Assembly: GCF_900155435.1 (NCBI RefSeq)
Contig: NZ_LT700212.1
Coordinates: 2,479,626-2,543,625, forward strand
Direction of reading: 5' to 3'
Length of the DNA stretch: 64,000 nucleotides
From: Actinomyces provencensis
GTDB taxonomy: Bacteria; Actinomycetota; Actinomycetes; Actinomycetales; Actinomycetaceae
The position numbers and the translations under genes were made by a program. Under the pieces are notes generated by a model that was not told the DNA's origin, ran no database searches, and saw only the letters and a list, made by a program, of their open reading frames with translations. This document shows, piece by piece, positions 8,322 to 19,600 of the stretch (the stretch's first letter is position 1; each line of letters starts with the position of its first letter).

Positions 8322-11111
8322 ATGACGAATCCCCTCACCCAGCAGCTCCCGGCCGACACCCACCCGGCGAGCGCCAGCGCATCCGACACCCACCCCGCAC
8401 CAGCCGCGGACCACACCACCGCGACCACCACCCCCCACATCGGGGAGGGCGCCCGCCGTCATGCCCAGGCCCTGCGCCGCCGCGTGATCGTCTGCGCCCC
8501 GCCCACCGTGGTCGTCGTGGCCGTCTCCATGGTCCCCGCCTGGCAGTTCACCGGGTGGCAGTGGGTGGCGGCCCTCCTGTCCCTGCCGGTGGTCACCTGG
8601 GGGGCCTGGCCCTTCCACTCCGCCGCCTGGCGCGCGGGACGCCACGGTTCCACCACCATGGACACCCTGGTCAGCCTGGGTGTCATCGCCTCCACCCTGT
8701 GGAGCTGGTGGGCCCTGCTCTTCGGTGGTGCGGGCATGCTGGGCATGCGCATGCAGATGTCCCTGCTCCCCCGGGCGTCGGGCCACCACGCCGAGATCTA
8801 CTTCGAGGGTGCCTGCGTCATCACCCTCTTCCTCCTCATCGGCCGCTGGGCGGAGGCACGCACCCGCTACCGCGCCGGTGACGCCCTGCGCTCCCTGCTG
8901 GAGCTCGGTGCCAAGGAGGCCACCCGGCTGCGCACCGAGGCCGACGGCACCCGTCACGAGGAGCGCATCCCCGCCGCGGACCTCGCCGTGGGGGACCTGT
9001 TCCTGGTGCGTCCCGGTGAGAAGGTCGCCACCGACGGCCGCGTCGTGGAGGGCTCCTCCGCCCTGGACACCTCCCTGCTCACCGGTGAGTCCGTGCCCGT
9101 GGACGTCTCCGCGGGTGACGACGTCACCGGGGCGACGGTCAACACCTGGGGCGCGCTCGTGGTGCGCGCGACCCGCGTCGGCTCCGAGACCACCCTGGCC
9201 CAGATCGGGCGCATGGTCACCGAGGCACAGGCCGGCAAGGCCCCCGTCCAGCGCCTGGCGGACCGGATCTCCTCCGTCTTCGTCCCCGTCGTCATCGCGA
9301 TCTCCCTGGTGACCCTGGCGGGCTGGCTCCTGGCGGGAGGCTCGGTGCAGGCCGCCTTCACCGCGGCCGTCGCCGTGCTGGTGGTCGCCTGCCCCTGCGC
9401 GCTGGGACTGGCCACACCCACCGCGCTGCTGGTCGGGTCCGGCCGCGCCTCGCAGCTGGGCATCGTCATCAAGTCCGCCGAGATCCTCGAGCAGACCCGC
9501 ACCATCGACACGATGGTCCTCGACAAGACGGGCACCATCACCACCGGCCGCATGAGCCTGGAGTCCGTCGTTCTGCCGGGCGGGACCACATGGGCGTCCG
9601 ACGCCGTGCCCACCAGCGCACCCGCCGGCGCACCCGTCGCCACGCACGAGGGCGGCGCCGCGAGGGACGGTGGGCACGCGGGCCAGGCGTCGACCGACAC
9701 GCACGAGGGCGGCGCGGTGTCGCTCAGCGTGCCGGACGAGGGCGGCGCGGTGTCGCCCGCCGAACCGGCCGCCCGGGCACTCGCCCTCGCCGCCGGGGCC
9801 GAGTCCGGCTCCGAGCACCCCCTGGCCCGTGCCGTCGTCGCCGGCGCCACCGCAGCGGGCCTGACGCCCGAGGCGACCACGGCATTCACCAACCACCCCG
9901 GCCTCGGTGTCTCCGCCCTGGTCCCGGGCGCGGGCGGGACGAGTGACCTCGTCCTCGTGGGACGACCGACGTGGCTGCACGACCTCGGCATCGAGGCGCC
10001 TGCCGACCTCGCCTCGGCCGTCGACGACGCCCAGGACACCGGTGCCTCGGTGGTCCTCCTCGCGACCGTTCCGGACTGGCAGGACGCCCTCGGGACCACC
10101 CGACCGTCGGCGGGCGCCGACGCCGTTCACAGCGGTGCCGCACCCACAGGGCCACTCCCCGCCGGGTCCGCCGGAGGCGGGACCGACGCAGCTGCCACCG
10201 ACGCGCGGACGGACGGACCCGCCCTCGTCCACGTCGACATGGACGTCCAGGGCATGACCTGCGCCTCCTGCGTGCGCCGGGTGGAGCGCAAGCTGCAGAA
10301 GCTGCCCGGCGTGACGGCAGCCGTCAACCTCGCCACGGAGTCCGCCGCGATCACCCTGGACCGTGACTACTCCGACGCCGAGCTGGAGAAGGTCGTCGAC
10401 GACGCCGGGTACCACGCCACCGTGCGCGGGCGCTCCGCCGCCTCCCCGGACGGGGCGGGCACCTCCCCCGACGCCCCGGAGGACGGCGCCACCGTGACCG
10501 GCCCGACCTCCGCCCGGGTGCTGCCCGCCCGGATCAGCGGTGGCAGCGTCCGGGCCGTCCTCGTCGTGCGCGACACCCTCAAGCCGACCTCGGTCGAGGC
10601 GGTCGCCCAACTGCGCGACCTCGGCATCGAGCCGGTGCTCCTGACCGGTGACAACGAGGCCTCCGCACGCCACGTCGCCGACGAGGTCGGCATCTCCCGG
10701 GTCATCGCCCAGGTCATGCCCGACCAGAAGCGTGACGTGGTCCGCGACCTGCAGGAGCAGGGCCGTGTCGTCGCCATGGTCGGGGACGGTGTCAACGACG
10801 CGGCGGCGCTCGCCCAGGCCGGTGTGCGGGGACTCGGCATCGCGATGGGGTCCGGCACCGACGTGGCGATCCAGGTCGCCGACATCACGCTGGTCAACTC
10901 CGAGCCGACCGCTGCCGCGACCGCCATCCGCGTCTCGCGGCGCACCCTGCGGGTCATCAAGCAGAACCTGTTCTGGGCCTTCGCCTACAACGTGGCGATG
11001 ATCCCGCTGGCGGTGGCCGGGCTGCTCAACCCGATGATCGCGGCCGCCGCCATGGCCTTCTCCTCGGTGTTCGTGGTGGTCAACTCCCTGCGCCTGCGCC
11101 GGGCGTCCTGA
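8322..11111 (+). CDS. copA: Copper-translocating P1B-type ATPase with internal HMA domain
   Basis: CopA pumps Cu(I) out of the cytosol. From the ATG at 8322 (929 residues) the order is: a disordered Thr/Ala-rich leader with no HMA domain; membrane helices; TGES of the actuator domain at 254; the CPC metal site at 357-359; DKTGT (phosphorylated Asp) at 401; the SEHPL motif at 497-501; TGDN at 775; GDGVND at 821; and the last two helices. A complete HMA domain with GMTCASC (about 644) lies at roughly 633-702, between the HP motif and TGDN, flanked by Gly/Ala/Pro linkers. The usual place is the N terminus. Linkers at 430-480 hold repeated (T/D)xEGGA peptides encoded by ACGAGGGCG words. A start at 8262 is possible. 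Confidence 0.92.
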   Translation: MTNPLTQQLPADTHPASASASDTHPAPAADHTTATTTPHIGEGARRHAQALRRRVIVCAPPTVVVVAVSMVPAWQFTGWQWVAALLSLPVVTWGAWPFHSAAWRAGRHGSTTMDTLVSLGVIASTLWSWWALLFGGAGMLGMRMQMSLLPRASGHHAEIYFEGACVITLFLLIGRWAEARTRYRAGDALRSLLELGAKEATRLRTEADGTRHEERIPAADLAVGDLFLVRPGEKVATDGRVVEGSSALDTSLLTGESVPVDVSAGDDVTGATVNTWGALVVRATRVGSETTLAQIGRMVTEAQAGKAPVQRLADRISSVFVPVVIAISLVTLAGWLLAGGSVQAAFTAAVAVLVVACPCALGLATPTALLVGSGRASQLGIVIKSAEILEQTRTIDTMVLDKTGTITTGRMSLESVVLPGGTTWASDAVPTSAPAGAPVATHEGGAARDGGHAGQASTDTHEGGAVSLSVPDEGGAVSPAEPAARALALAAGAESGSEHPLARAVVAGATAAGLTPEATTAFTNHPGLGVSALVPGAGGTSDLVLVGRPTWLHDLGIEAPADLASAVDDAQDTGASVVLLATVPDWQDALGTTRPSAGADAVHSGAAPTGPLPAGSAGGGTDAAATDARTDGPALVHVDMDVQGMTCASCVRRVERKLQKLPGVTAAVNLATESAAITLDRDYSDAELEKVVDDAGYHATVRGRSAASPDGAGTSPDAPEDGATVTGPTSARVLPARISGGSVRAVLVVRDTLKPTSVEAVAQLRDLGIEPVLLTGDNEASARHVADEVGISRVIAQVMPDQKRDVVRDLQEQGRVVAMVGDGVNDAAALAQAGVRGLGIAMGSGTDVAIQVADITLVNSEPTAAATAIRVSRRTLRVIKQNLFWAFAYNVAMIPLAVAGLLNPMIAAAAMAFSSVFVVVNSLRLRRAS

Positions 11112-11152
11112 AGCGCGAGGGCGGTGGGCGACTCCCGTCGAGATGTGGTTCT

Positions 11153-11190
11153 CCCACCGAGACATGGCCGCGTACCCACCTCTCGGTGGG
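11153..11190. terminator. Bidirectional terminator-like hairpin between convergent genes
   Basis: CCCACCGAGA (11153-11162) is perfectly complementary to TCTCGGTGGG (11181-11190) with an 18-base loop. It lies in the 197-bp gap between the 3' ends of copA and the defence operon, where a two-way terminator would be expected. Confidence 0.6.
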
Positions 11191-11308
11191 CACCCACGCT
11201 TCGGTGCAGCGACATCGCACGAGCACGACGACCCCGACAAGGGCCGGCACAGTCACGTCCGCGCCGAACCGTGAAGGAACTCGGACCGGCGGACCGATGA
11301 GCAGGTCC

Positions 11309-13615
11309 TCAACGTCTCCCGACTGTCAGTAGTCTCTCCCGCGCCCTGGTCCCCGCCACGTAGAACAGGTTCCGCAACTTCCGCTTCTCCGTGTCGACCG
11401 CGGCCTCCCCCTCGGGCGGCAGCTGATCCCCGTCCCGGATGACGACCGCCTTGTACTCCAGACCCTTCGCCCGGTACATCGTCATCACACGCACTGCGTC
11501 GTCCAGGCGTTCCTCGTCGGTGTTGCCCTTCACCTCGACAGCATCGATGCCGGCGTCCGAGAGCACTCCGACCGTGTCCGCCACGCCGCGGTTGTCCCGG
11601 CGGACGACGGCGATGTCGCGCGGCCAGTACTTGCGCTCACCCATGTCATCCACCTCGTCGAACAGTGCACGGATCCACTGCACCATCGCCCCATCAGGAT
11701 CGGCGCCCAGGTCCGCGAACGTCCCCTCTCCGTTGACATCCACCGCCGGTCCCGAGAACACCGAACGCTCCCCGGTCAACGGGTCGATCTCCTCATCCAG
11801 GTCATCGGCCCCGGCGTCAGCCACTCCGAGCGACCACCGCAGGATCTCCCGCGACGTCCGGTAGTTCACCGTCAGCCGCCGCGAACGCCCCCGCGTTTCG
11901 ATCCCGAACCGGGACAGCGGCACCGGCCGACCATAGATCCGCTGGTGGGCATCCCCCGCGATGAACAAATCGTCGGGCCCGGCAGGCACCAACGCCCGCA
12001 GCATCCGCCAGTGCGACGCCGTGAGGTCCTGTGCCTCGTCGACGACCAGGTGGCGCACCCCGGTTCGCGCCCGCAGCCCTGACGCCGACCCCACCGCCGA
12101 CGCCGCACCGCCCTCCCGCTCATCGGCCTCCAACGCCCGCGCCACCAGGTCCCGCAACTGCTCCCACGTGTACCGGTTCATCACGGACAGCTCGGTGGTC
12201 AACCGCTCCACGCACCTCCAGACCTCGACGCGCTGGGCGCGCGACAGGCGCCGCCCCCGTCCCGACCGTGGGACGACCAGGTACTGGTCCCGGGAGGTGA
12301 GACCTCCCCCGAGAACCACCTGCTCCCACTCCTCGGCCAGGAACCCCGGCTCCACCGACGTGCCGATCACGGCGTCCGCGCACGCACGCCCCAGCTCGGT
12401 GGCCGTCGCCGGCCGCCCCTTCCCCACCAGTTCCGCCAGCGCCGGGTCCAGGTCCGCGATCCGTCGCGCCAACGCGTCGGTGTTGATCACCTCGATGTTG
12501 TGCGCGACGCGGTCCTGCTCCTTCTTCGCCGCCTCGTCCCCGGTGACATCGCCGGACCGGATGACGGCGCGTACCTGCGACTCGATCGCCGTGGCCAGGT
12601 TCCGTGTGAACGTCACGAACACGACCGGCGCGAACCGCGCCCCCGGCGTCCGCACCAGACCCGGTTGCCGGGCCAGGTGGACGGCGCGGTGCACCGCCGT
12701 CACCGTCTTGCCCGTCCCGGCACCGCCCGTCACGCGGAAGGATCCCTTCCAGGGCCCGTGATCGACCAACGCCCGCTGGGCAGGATGCAGCCACACCCGC
12801 CACGCCTCAAGGCTGCCGCTCATCGCCGCCTGGACAGCCTGCGCGTCCTCCATGTCGACGAAGGTCATCTGCGACACCGGTCGCTTGAGCGCTGCCTGGA
12901 CGTCATGGGTGTCCACGGGTTCCGGCGCCATGTAGTCCGCCTGGATCTCGGCGATCGAGCGTCCCGCGAGCACGTCGAGCAGCGCCGCGCCCTGCGCCGT
13001 CGGCAGGTTCTCCGCCACGTCCTCGGCCTGTCTCCGGTTGGCCGACCCGGCCAGCGAATGCGCCGTCGCCGGGTCCAGCCCGACGGACAGGAGCTCGTCC
13101 TCGTCCAGCTCCACCACCTCGGACTCGGCCGCCCCCTCCGCTCCCGGATCCGGGCGGGACCCGCGCGACCCGGCCCAGGAGTCGCCCTCGTCGGTCCCGC
13201 GTGCCGGGGGCGTCCCGACGGGAGCGCCCGAGGTCCCGGCCACCCGCACCGTCCCCACTGCCAGCGCCCGCGCCTTGGCCAGAGCCCTCTCGTCGATGAT
13301 GTCGAACCCGCCGGTCCTGGGGTTGACCTCGATCCGCAGCGTCCCGGCGAACGTGTACGCGTCGTCGTGGGGACGCACGCTGATGAGCGCCCATGCGTCA
13401 CCCCCGACATCGGCCAGGACCGCCCGGTAGTTGTCGTTGACGCGGGCAGTGAACACCGACCTGCTCCGCGCGCCCTTCGGCTGCTTGAGGTCCAGTCCTC
13501 CGTCGACGCCTCGCTGGAACTTCCCCATGAAGGTGAGCACCCTCTGCTTGAGGGTCCCGTCCATCTTCGCCGTCTCGTCGGCGAACTGCTTCGACATGAC
13601 GATCGACCGAGTCAT
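11309..13615 (-). CDS. UvrD-like superfamily 1 helicase with RelE/ParE-like N-terminal domain
   Basis: The 768-residue protein has two parts. Residues 1-100 resemble RelE/ParE toxins: KQRVLTFMGKFQ, then GARSRSVFTARVNDNYRAVLAD and WALISVRPHDDAY, a compact beta-rich fold. After an acidic linker, an SF1 helicase core shows Walker A GGAGTGKT (about 296), VVDEAQDLT (about 521), NYRTS, VMTMYRAKGLEYKAV and YVAGTRARE. It is the last gene of the operon; its ATG overlaps the upstream stop by four bases (ATGA), with GGAAGGAG seven bases before. In DISARM the last gene would encode the phospholipase D protein DrmC, which is missing here. The toxin-like domain may only bind nucleic acid or ribosomes. The defence role is inferred from the operon. 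Confidence 0.8.
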   Translation of the reverse strand: MTRSIVMSKQFADETAKMDGTLKQRVLTFMGKFQRGVDGGLDLKQPKGARSRSVFTARVNDNYRAVLADVGGDAWALISVRPHDDAYTFAGTLRIEVNPRTGGFDIIDERALAKARALAVGTVRVAGTSGAPVGTPPARGTDEGDSWAGSRGSRPDPGAEGAAESEVVELDEDELLSVGLDPATAHSLAGSANRRQAEDVAENLPTAQGAALLDVLAGRSIAEIQADYMAPEPVDTHDVQAALKRPVSQMTFVDMEDAQAVQAAMSGSLEAWRVWLHPAQRALVDHGPWKGSFRVTGGAGTGKTVTAVHRAVHLARQPGLVRTPGARFAPVVFVTFTRNLATAIESQVRAVIRSGDVTGDEAAKKEQDRVAHNIEVINTDALARRIADLDPALAELVGKGRPATATELGRACADAVIGTSVEPGFLAEEWEQVVLGGGLTSRDQYLVVPRSGRGRRLSRAQRVEVWRCVERLTTELSVMNRYTWEQLRDLVARALEADEREGGAASAVGSASGLRARTGVRHLVVDEAQDLTASHWRMLRALVPAGPDDLFIAGDAHQRIYGRPVPLSRFGIETRGRSRRLTVNYRTSREILRWSLGVADAGADDLDEEIDPLTGERSVFSGPAVDVNGEGTFADLGADPDGAMVQWIRALFDEVDDMGERKYWPRDIAVVRRDNRGVADTVGVLSDAGIDAVEVKGNTDEERLDDAVRVMTMYRAKGLEYKAVVIRDGDQLPPEGEAAVDTEKRKLRNLFYVAGTRARERLLTVGRR

Positions 13616-16600
13616 TGCCCAGCTCCTTCCTGCTGGAGCGCAGCGATCGCGCGCTCCACGCCCATCCCGAGGTCCAGGACGGTGAATCCCGCGGCCACGA
13701 GGGCCTCGTCCCGCTGCGTGTCCGGTTCAGGACTGAGCGCGACCAGGACTCCGCCCACGTCCCACTGTGCCTCGATGGGGAAGAAGGTCTCCCCCGACTC
13801 CAGTTCCTCGCCGACGACCGGTGCGGGCAGACCGGCCGCCCGGAGGTCCTCGAGGAAGGGCCTCATGACGGGCACGCACAACTCCAGCGCCTCGTCCCAT
13901 GCAGGGTCGGGTCCCACCATCGACGAGGACGGCCCGGCTCCGCCGGGCGCCGCCTTCGCAGGCTGCGCAGGGAACGGGGCGGGCGCGGGCACCGGCTCCA
14001 CGGCGTCCTCACGTCCGGGGTGTCCCACGCCGGCAAGCGCGACCACCGGTTGCTCACCCAGGTGGGTGAGCGGCAGGTCCTGGCTCTCGAAGTCCGCCAG
14101 ACTCTCCGCGGTCCACGCCCCGAAGTAGCGTCCGGTGTGCCCGCCTCCGTCCGGGGTGACGACCAGCATCTGGAGGATGTTCGACAGGCGCAGCCAGTCC
14201 TGCCACTGGGCCAGGTGGTGCTCGCCCCCGCTCACCCCGTCCCGGTCATCCAGCACGGTGAGGATCCCCAGGTGCTCGTCGATCTCCGCGGGCACCACCC
14301 CGGAGAGCACCCACACGGGCAGCCCGGTCGGCCCCTGTGTCGGGGCGACCATCGAGTCCGCGACCGTTCCACGCGGGACGGGGACGGCATCGAACCCCAG
14401 CGTCTCCCTCACCATCGCATCGACCATCGCCTGGACGCGGGAGTGGGCGACAGGGACCGGGCGCACGGCATTCGTGCCCCTGCCCGTCATCATGAGGACC
14501 TTCGCCAGTGCCAGGGCACTGCGTCCCCAGAACGAGGAGTCCGGGTCCGCGAGGATCGTCGTCAGGAGTTCCAGGGAGCCGCCCGCGAGGGCGCTCACCT
14601 TGCCGGCGTCGTCGGGGAGGGCGGCCGCGACCTTCGCGCGGGTCGTCGCCGGTAGCCAGACGCCGTCCTCGGCCTTGGCAGGGTTCGTCAACCGCGTGAG
14701 CGCCGAGTCGACGTCGTCCCAGCTCAGGGACCACACGAGTTTGCGATCGGCCCTGAGACCGGCACGCTTGCGCGCATCGTCAGCCGTCCGGTTCGTGTCA
14801 CCGATGTCCGCGTGGTACCGCTGGCCGTCCAGGTAGACCTCGATCGTGGGCGAACCCGGGACGTCCGGGCGGGACAGCCGGTAGTCCGGCACCGTCCGCA
14901 GTGAACCCGACCCCGCGTGTCCTTGGGCGCGGACGTCCCACTTGCGCACCTTCCCGTCGACCTCGATCGTGAGATGCCCGTTGCGGAACCCTCCGGCTCC
15001 CCGCGCCCGGGTGAACCGACCGCGGTGCGCCTCCGTCCACTGCTGGAGGTAGTCCATGAAGTGCGCCTCCAGGACGGACTCCGGGTGCTGCTCGATGTCG
15101 ATGTCCTCCAGGGAGTCGATGTCCTCCGTCTCCCAGTCGTCCAGCAGGGCCTCGATGGCCGACAGGCTGCGGTCCCGGGAGGCGGAGCCCAGGTCGGCGT
15201 CCCCGACGACCCCGAGCACGCAGTGGTGGCACCCGTCCTGTCCGGTCTCGTTGCAGGTGCAGTTCTCCAGGACCGTGCGGGCCTTCTCCAGGATCTCGCG
15301 CAGGGCGGCCGGATCGGCGTACCGGTCCAGGTAGCCGGTGCCGCCGGGCACGGTGTCGGCCAGCACCAGGTAGGCGCGTGGCCCCTCCTCACGGCTCTCC
15401 ACCGTCGAGTGGACCGTCAGGTGGTGCGGGTCCCCGCCGAAGTCCTCCCGCACGCCCAACTGCAGGGCGGCCTGGAAGGCGATCCGCTCCCCTTCGTCGA
15501 CGGCGGCCAACTCAGGCAGGAGGATCCGCACGGCCTGGGTCTGCAGGGCATGGGTGAAGTACATCGTGTCGTAGTCGGTCTCCACCCCCCTGCGCGAGGG
15601 GCAGTACCCGCGGTGACGGACGCGGTCCTCGGCCTCCTCCCGCTCGCGCACGACCCCGCATCCGGCGCAGACCTCGAACCCGGGGGCCGAGTACTCCGCA
15701 CCCGCGATCCTCACGCGCCGCCCCCCGGACGCCGGCCTCCCCAGGTTGTACCGGCGGATCGTCGCCCGAGCGAGCATCTCCGCCCCGAACGTCGTGCGGG
15801 TCGATCGCCAGGCGCGGGTCACATCCTCTGCCACGACGGAGGTGGCGGTGAGGTAGCGGGTCCGAACGCGTTCGTCCTGCTGGTCGGAGATCGTGGTGTC
15901 GTCCAGGTTCGCCTGGGAGCTCACCGCCTTCAGTGGCATCGTGACGGCGTGTTGGCCGACCTCGGCCACGCCGACGGACCCGCAGTGGGGGCAGGCATCC
16001 GTGAGGTCGCCCAGCCACCCGCACTCCGGGCAGATGGCGCGCATCGTCGGGGCGTCGTCCCCGATGATGCCGCGTTCGACGGCATCGACCTGGAGCCGGC
16101 GCCCACCGGCGTAGAACCAGGATCCGGGGGCCAGCTCGGTGAGCGCGGTCTCCGCCGGGCGTGAGTAGGTGAGATCGAGGGCCTCCGGTTTTGCCGTCGT
16201 CGAGTCGTCCTCCGCCCGCCACCACAGGTGGGCCTCCAGGTCGGTCCCGTCATCGACCAGGTTGTAGGTCGGGAGCAGTCCCTCCCGTGCCATCGAGGTG
16301 AACAGCTCCTCGGGGTCCTGGCTGCGACTGGTCCCGTTGTGCCTCTCGCTCTGCAGGACGAGCCCACGGACCTCTCCCCGGCACCGGTCCAGGTCGTTCT
16401 TCTCCGAGTCGTCCAGGTGCCCGCGATCCTCCAGGTCCTTCACGGTCCGGGAGACCTCGTCGATGCGCGCACGCAGCGTCCGACGCTTCGCCTGCCACCG
16501 GTCGATGAGGTCCTGGCACTGTCCCTCCAGCTCGTCGCTCGCGTACGTGAGCAGGGATGCGCGGGAGTCGCGCGCCTCGGGCGGGAACGCGGACAGGAAC

Positions 16601-19600
16601 CCGTCGACGAGGGCGGGCCCGTCGGCCCGCACCAGGTCGACGAGCCGCCTCATCCAGGTTCCCTCCTCCAGTCCCTGGCGCATGAGCTCCGGGTACAGGC
16701 CGGGCGCGGTGCCGAGCTCCCCGGTACGGGAGGCGCGGTCCAGGACACTGGCCAGGAACTGGCGGCGCACCAGCTCGGTGGCTCGCAGATAGGCGGCGGG
16801 TGGGCGGACCGGTCCGTCGATGAGGTCCAGCGGGTTCTCGAAACGTTGTTCTGTGGAGGGCCTCACGTGCACTGCGGTCAGGACGAAGGCGTTGCCGTCG
16901 GAGCGCCCGGCGCGGCCCACGCGCTGGAGGTAGTTCGCCGACGTCCGCGGGAGCGATGCCAGTGCGACGGTGGACAGGTCACCGATGTCGACGCCCAGCT
17001 CCAGAGTGGGCGTGCAGGCCAGCACGTTCGGGTCGACGGGCGAGGTGTGCTGGATGAAGGAGCGTTCCAGGTCCTCCCGCTCCTCGCGTTCCAGCAGGGC
17101 CGTGTGCTCCCGGGCGATGATCCGGCGAATCCCCTGCCGGTAGAGCTGGCGGTAGAACCTGCCTTCCGGTCGCGCCTCCGTGGCGATGGACAGGGTTCCC
17201 TCGCACCGCATCCGCGGGCACGGGGCCCCCTCCCACAGCGCGACGCGTCCCGGTGCCGCGATCTCGACGTGATCACAGTCCGAACACGCCAGCCGGACGG
17301 GTTCCTCCAGGGACACGACGATCCGGTCGGGCAGCAGTCCGAAGTTGACGCCGCCGTTGCGCATCGAGACGCGGTCCAGGAGCCCCCGACGGGTGCATGC
17401 CTCCGCCAGATCGCCCAGCAGGCGTCCCACGCCCGCGCCCGTGTCCGCCAGGCACTTCCGGGTCCAGTCCCCCAGCCACGTGCGCGCGGTCCCGCTCAGC
17501 GGGATCTCGTCGGTCTCACGTCCCCCGTCCTGGGCCACGCGTCCGGCGGAGAGGAATCCGGGGGCGGGTCGGCCGGGCCCGAAGCGGCGCATGTCCGTCC
17601 CGCGGGCACCACCGCCCACGTGCCAGCGGGCCAGGTTTCCCTGCCGCAGCCGCGTGAGGTAGCCGTGGGAGATGCCGCCGGCCTCGCGCAGGTGGGAGAG
17701 CACCCCGTAGATCCACACGGCATAGGCCCGGGTCCCGGTCCGTTCCCCGGTGTTCGAGTCCGGGAGGAAGCCCTGGGAGTTCCGGTGGGCCTCGGCCATC
17801 TCCTCGGCCAGTTCCCGGACGTCGACGTCGAGGTCCAGGGACCACGTGCCCGTCATCAGCAGGGTCCGGCCGATCCGGGAGTTGAGCCCGGCTTCGAGGT
17901 GGGCTTCCTGGACCAGGCGTTCGGCCAGCTTCTTGTGCCGGGACCCGCCACGGTCCCTCGCCAGCCACTCCCCGTCCCAGTTGCGTCGCCGGATGAAGTC
18001 CGGGGGCGTCACCAGGTAGAGGTCCTCATCGGGCAGGCGGCCCTTGTCGGCCTCGCCACGGCCCAGGGAGTCCGCCAGGTCCGTCAGTGTCGCGGCCCCG
18101 CCCAGCTCCCCGAGCTTCCTGACCAGCGCCCCGCGCAGGTTGAACGTGAAGGCACGCGCCTCGATGAAGGCAGCGCGGTGCGCGGCGTCCTGGACGGAGT
18201 CGGTGAACACCAGGGTCTTCTTCTCGCCCCGGGGCAGGTGGGTGGATCCGAACTCCTGGGTGAGGCACACGGACAGCAGCGTCGCGGCGGAGGTCCCGAC
18301 GAACCGCACGGAGTCCCGGGACCCACAGGCCGGGCAGGTCTCCCGCTTCGCGTCGTCACCGGTCACGGGCACGTGCACCCGGACGAGGTGCTTCTCCTCG
18401 CGTTCCCGGGCGGGCGTGGAGGGGCCGAACAACTCCAGGGTGTCGGCGTCCAGGTACCGGCAGTCCGAGGTCTCCCCACCCGTCATGAGCACGCGGATGC
18501 GCGAGCGTCCACGCGGATCCAGCGCGGACCTCCAGATCTCCCCTGCACCGGCCTCCAGCGAGTCGGAGGCCTCCTGGACCATCGACATCCATCCCGAGGC
18601 CCCGCAGGCCCGGCAGTACGCCGCAGGCAGGAAGTGCGTCTCCGGCTCCCGGGCCGCCCCGACCTCCCAGCTGAACTGCGGGGACTCATCGACAGCGCGC
18701 AGCAGGTGCGAGACGTCGCGGACCCACAGCTGGACCTGGACCTCCAGGAAGGAGCGCAGGCCCCGCGGGGTCTGGACACGTGCGAACGAGTACAGCGCGA
18801 GCAGGCGGTCCAGGGCTTGGATGTTGCGTGCCTGAGCCGCCGGATCGTCCGAGTACCAGGGGAACAGGTTGAGGGTGCGCACCTGGAGTGTCCGCAGGAC
18901 GGTGTCCGGGGCCGCGGGGTGCGTGCCGATGGCTTCCAGGAGCAGACGCGTCATCGGGTGCTTGGCGAGCAGGCGGCCAACGAGAACCGGATCGGGGCGA
19001 CCGTCGGTCATCGCCTCCGGGGCCCGCCCACCGAACACGCACTGGACCAGCGGCACCCAGGACTCGGGCACCTCTGACTCCGGGGCCGGCAGGTCGGCCA
19101 GCGCCTCCGGCCGGGGTGGGACGAGGTCGTGCGAGCCCTCGTCGTCGGGGGGCAGGAACTCCTCCGGTGTCCGTCGCCTCTCCGTGATCACGCAGTCCGG
19201 CGGGAAGTCGCACCCGAACACGGTCCGCGCGAGCTCCCGCATCGGCGCGGTGTCCCCGGCGTCGCCGAGGGTGGCGGACGTCGCCACCGGCGTGATGCGT
19301 CCCAGGGGGCGCCCCTCCTCCGCGATCCCGAGCGCCAGCCCGAGACGCCGCAGCAGCATGGCGACGTCGCTGCCCTGCGCGCCGTCGTAGGTGTGGAACT
19401 CGTCGAGGACCAGGTACTGCAGGGACTCCGCCGCGCCCGCCCACAGCCCGCGGTGGCGTGGGTCCAGCAGCAGCAGGTCCAGCATCTTGTAGTTCGTCAG
19501 CAGGATCTGCGGTGGGTGGGACCGGAGCTCCTCCCTGTGATCGATGACGTGGTCCGCGCTCATGGCGCGGTTGCGACCATTGCCACCGATGTAGAGCCCG

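Noticed and set aside
8010-11240. 1,076-residue minus-strand frame opposite copA
   Set aside because: Low-complexity His/Gly/Arg composition, no domain, fully antisense to a P-type ATPase with all motifs.
16228-19077. 949-residue plus-strand frame opposite the giant helicase
   Set aside because: Antisense shadow; composition typical of reverse-frame translation and no recognisable motif.
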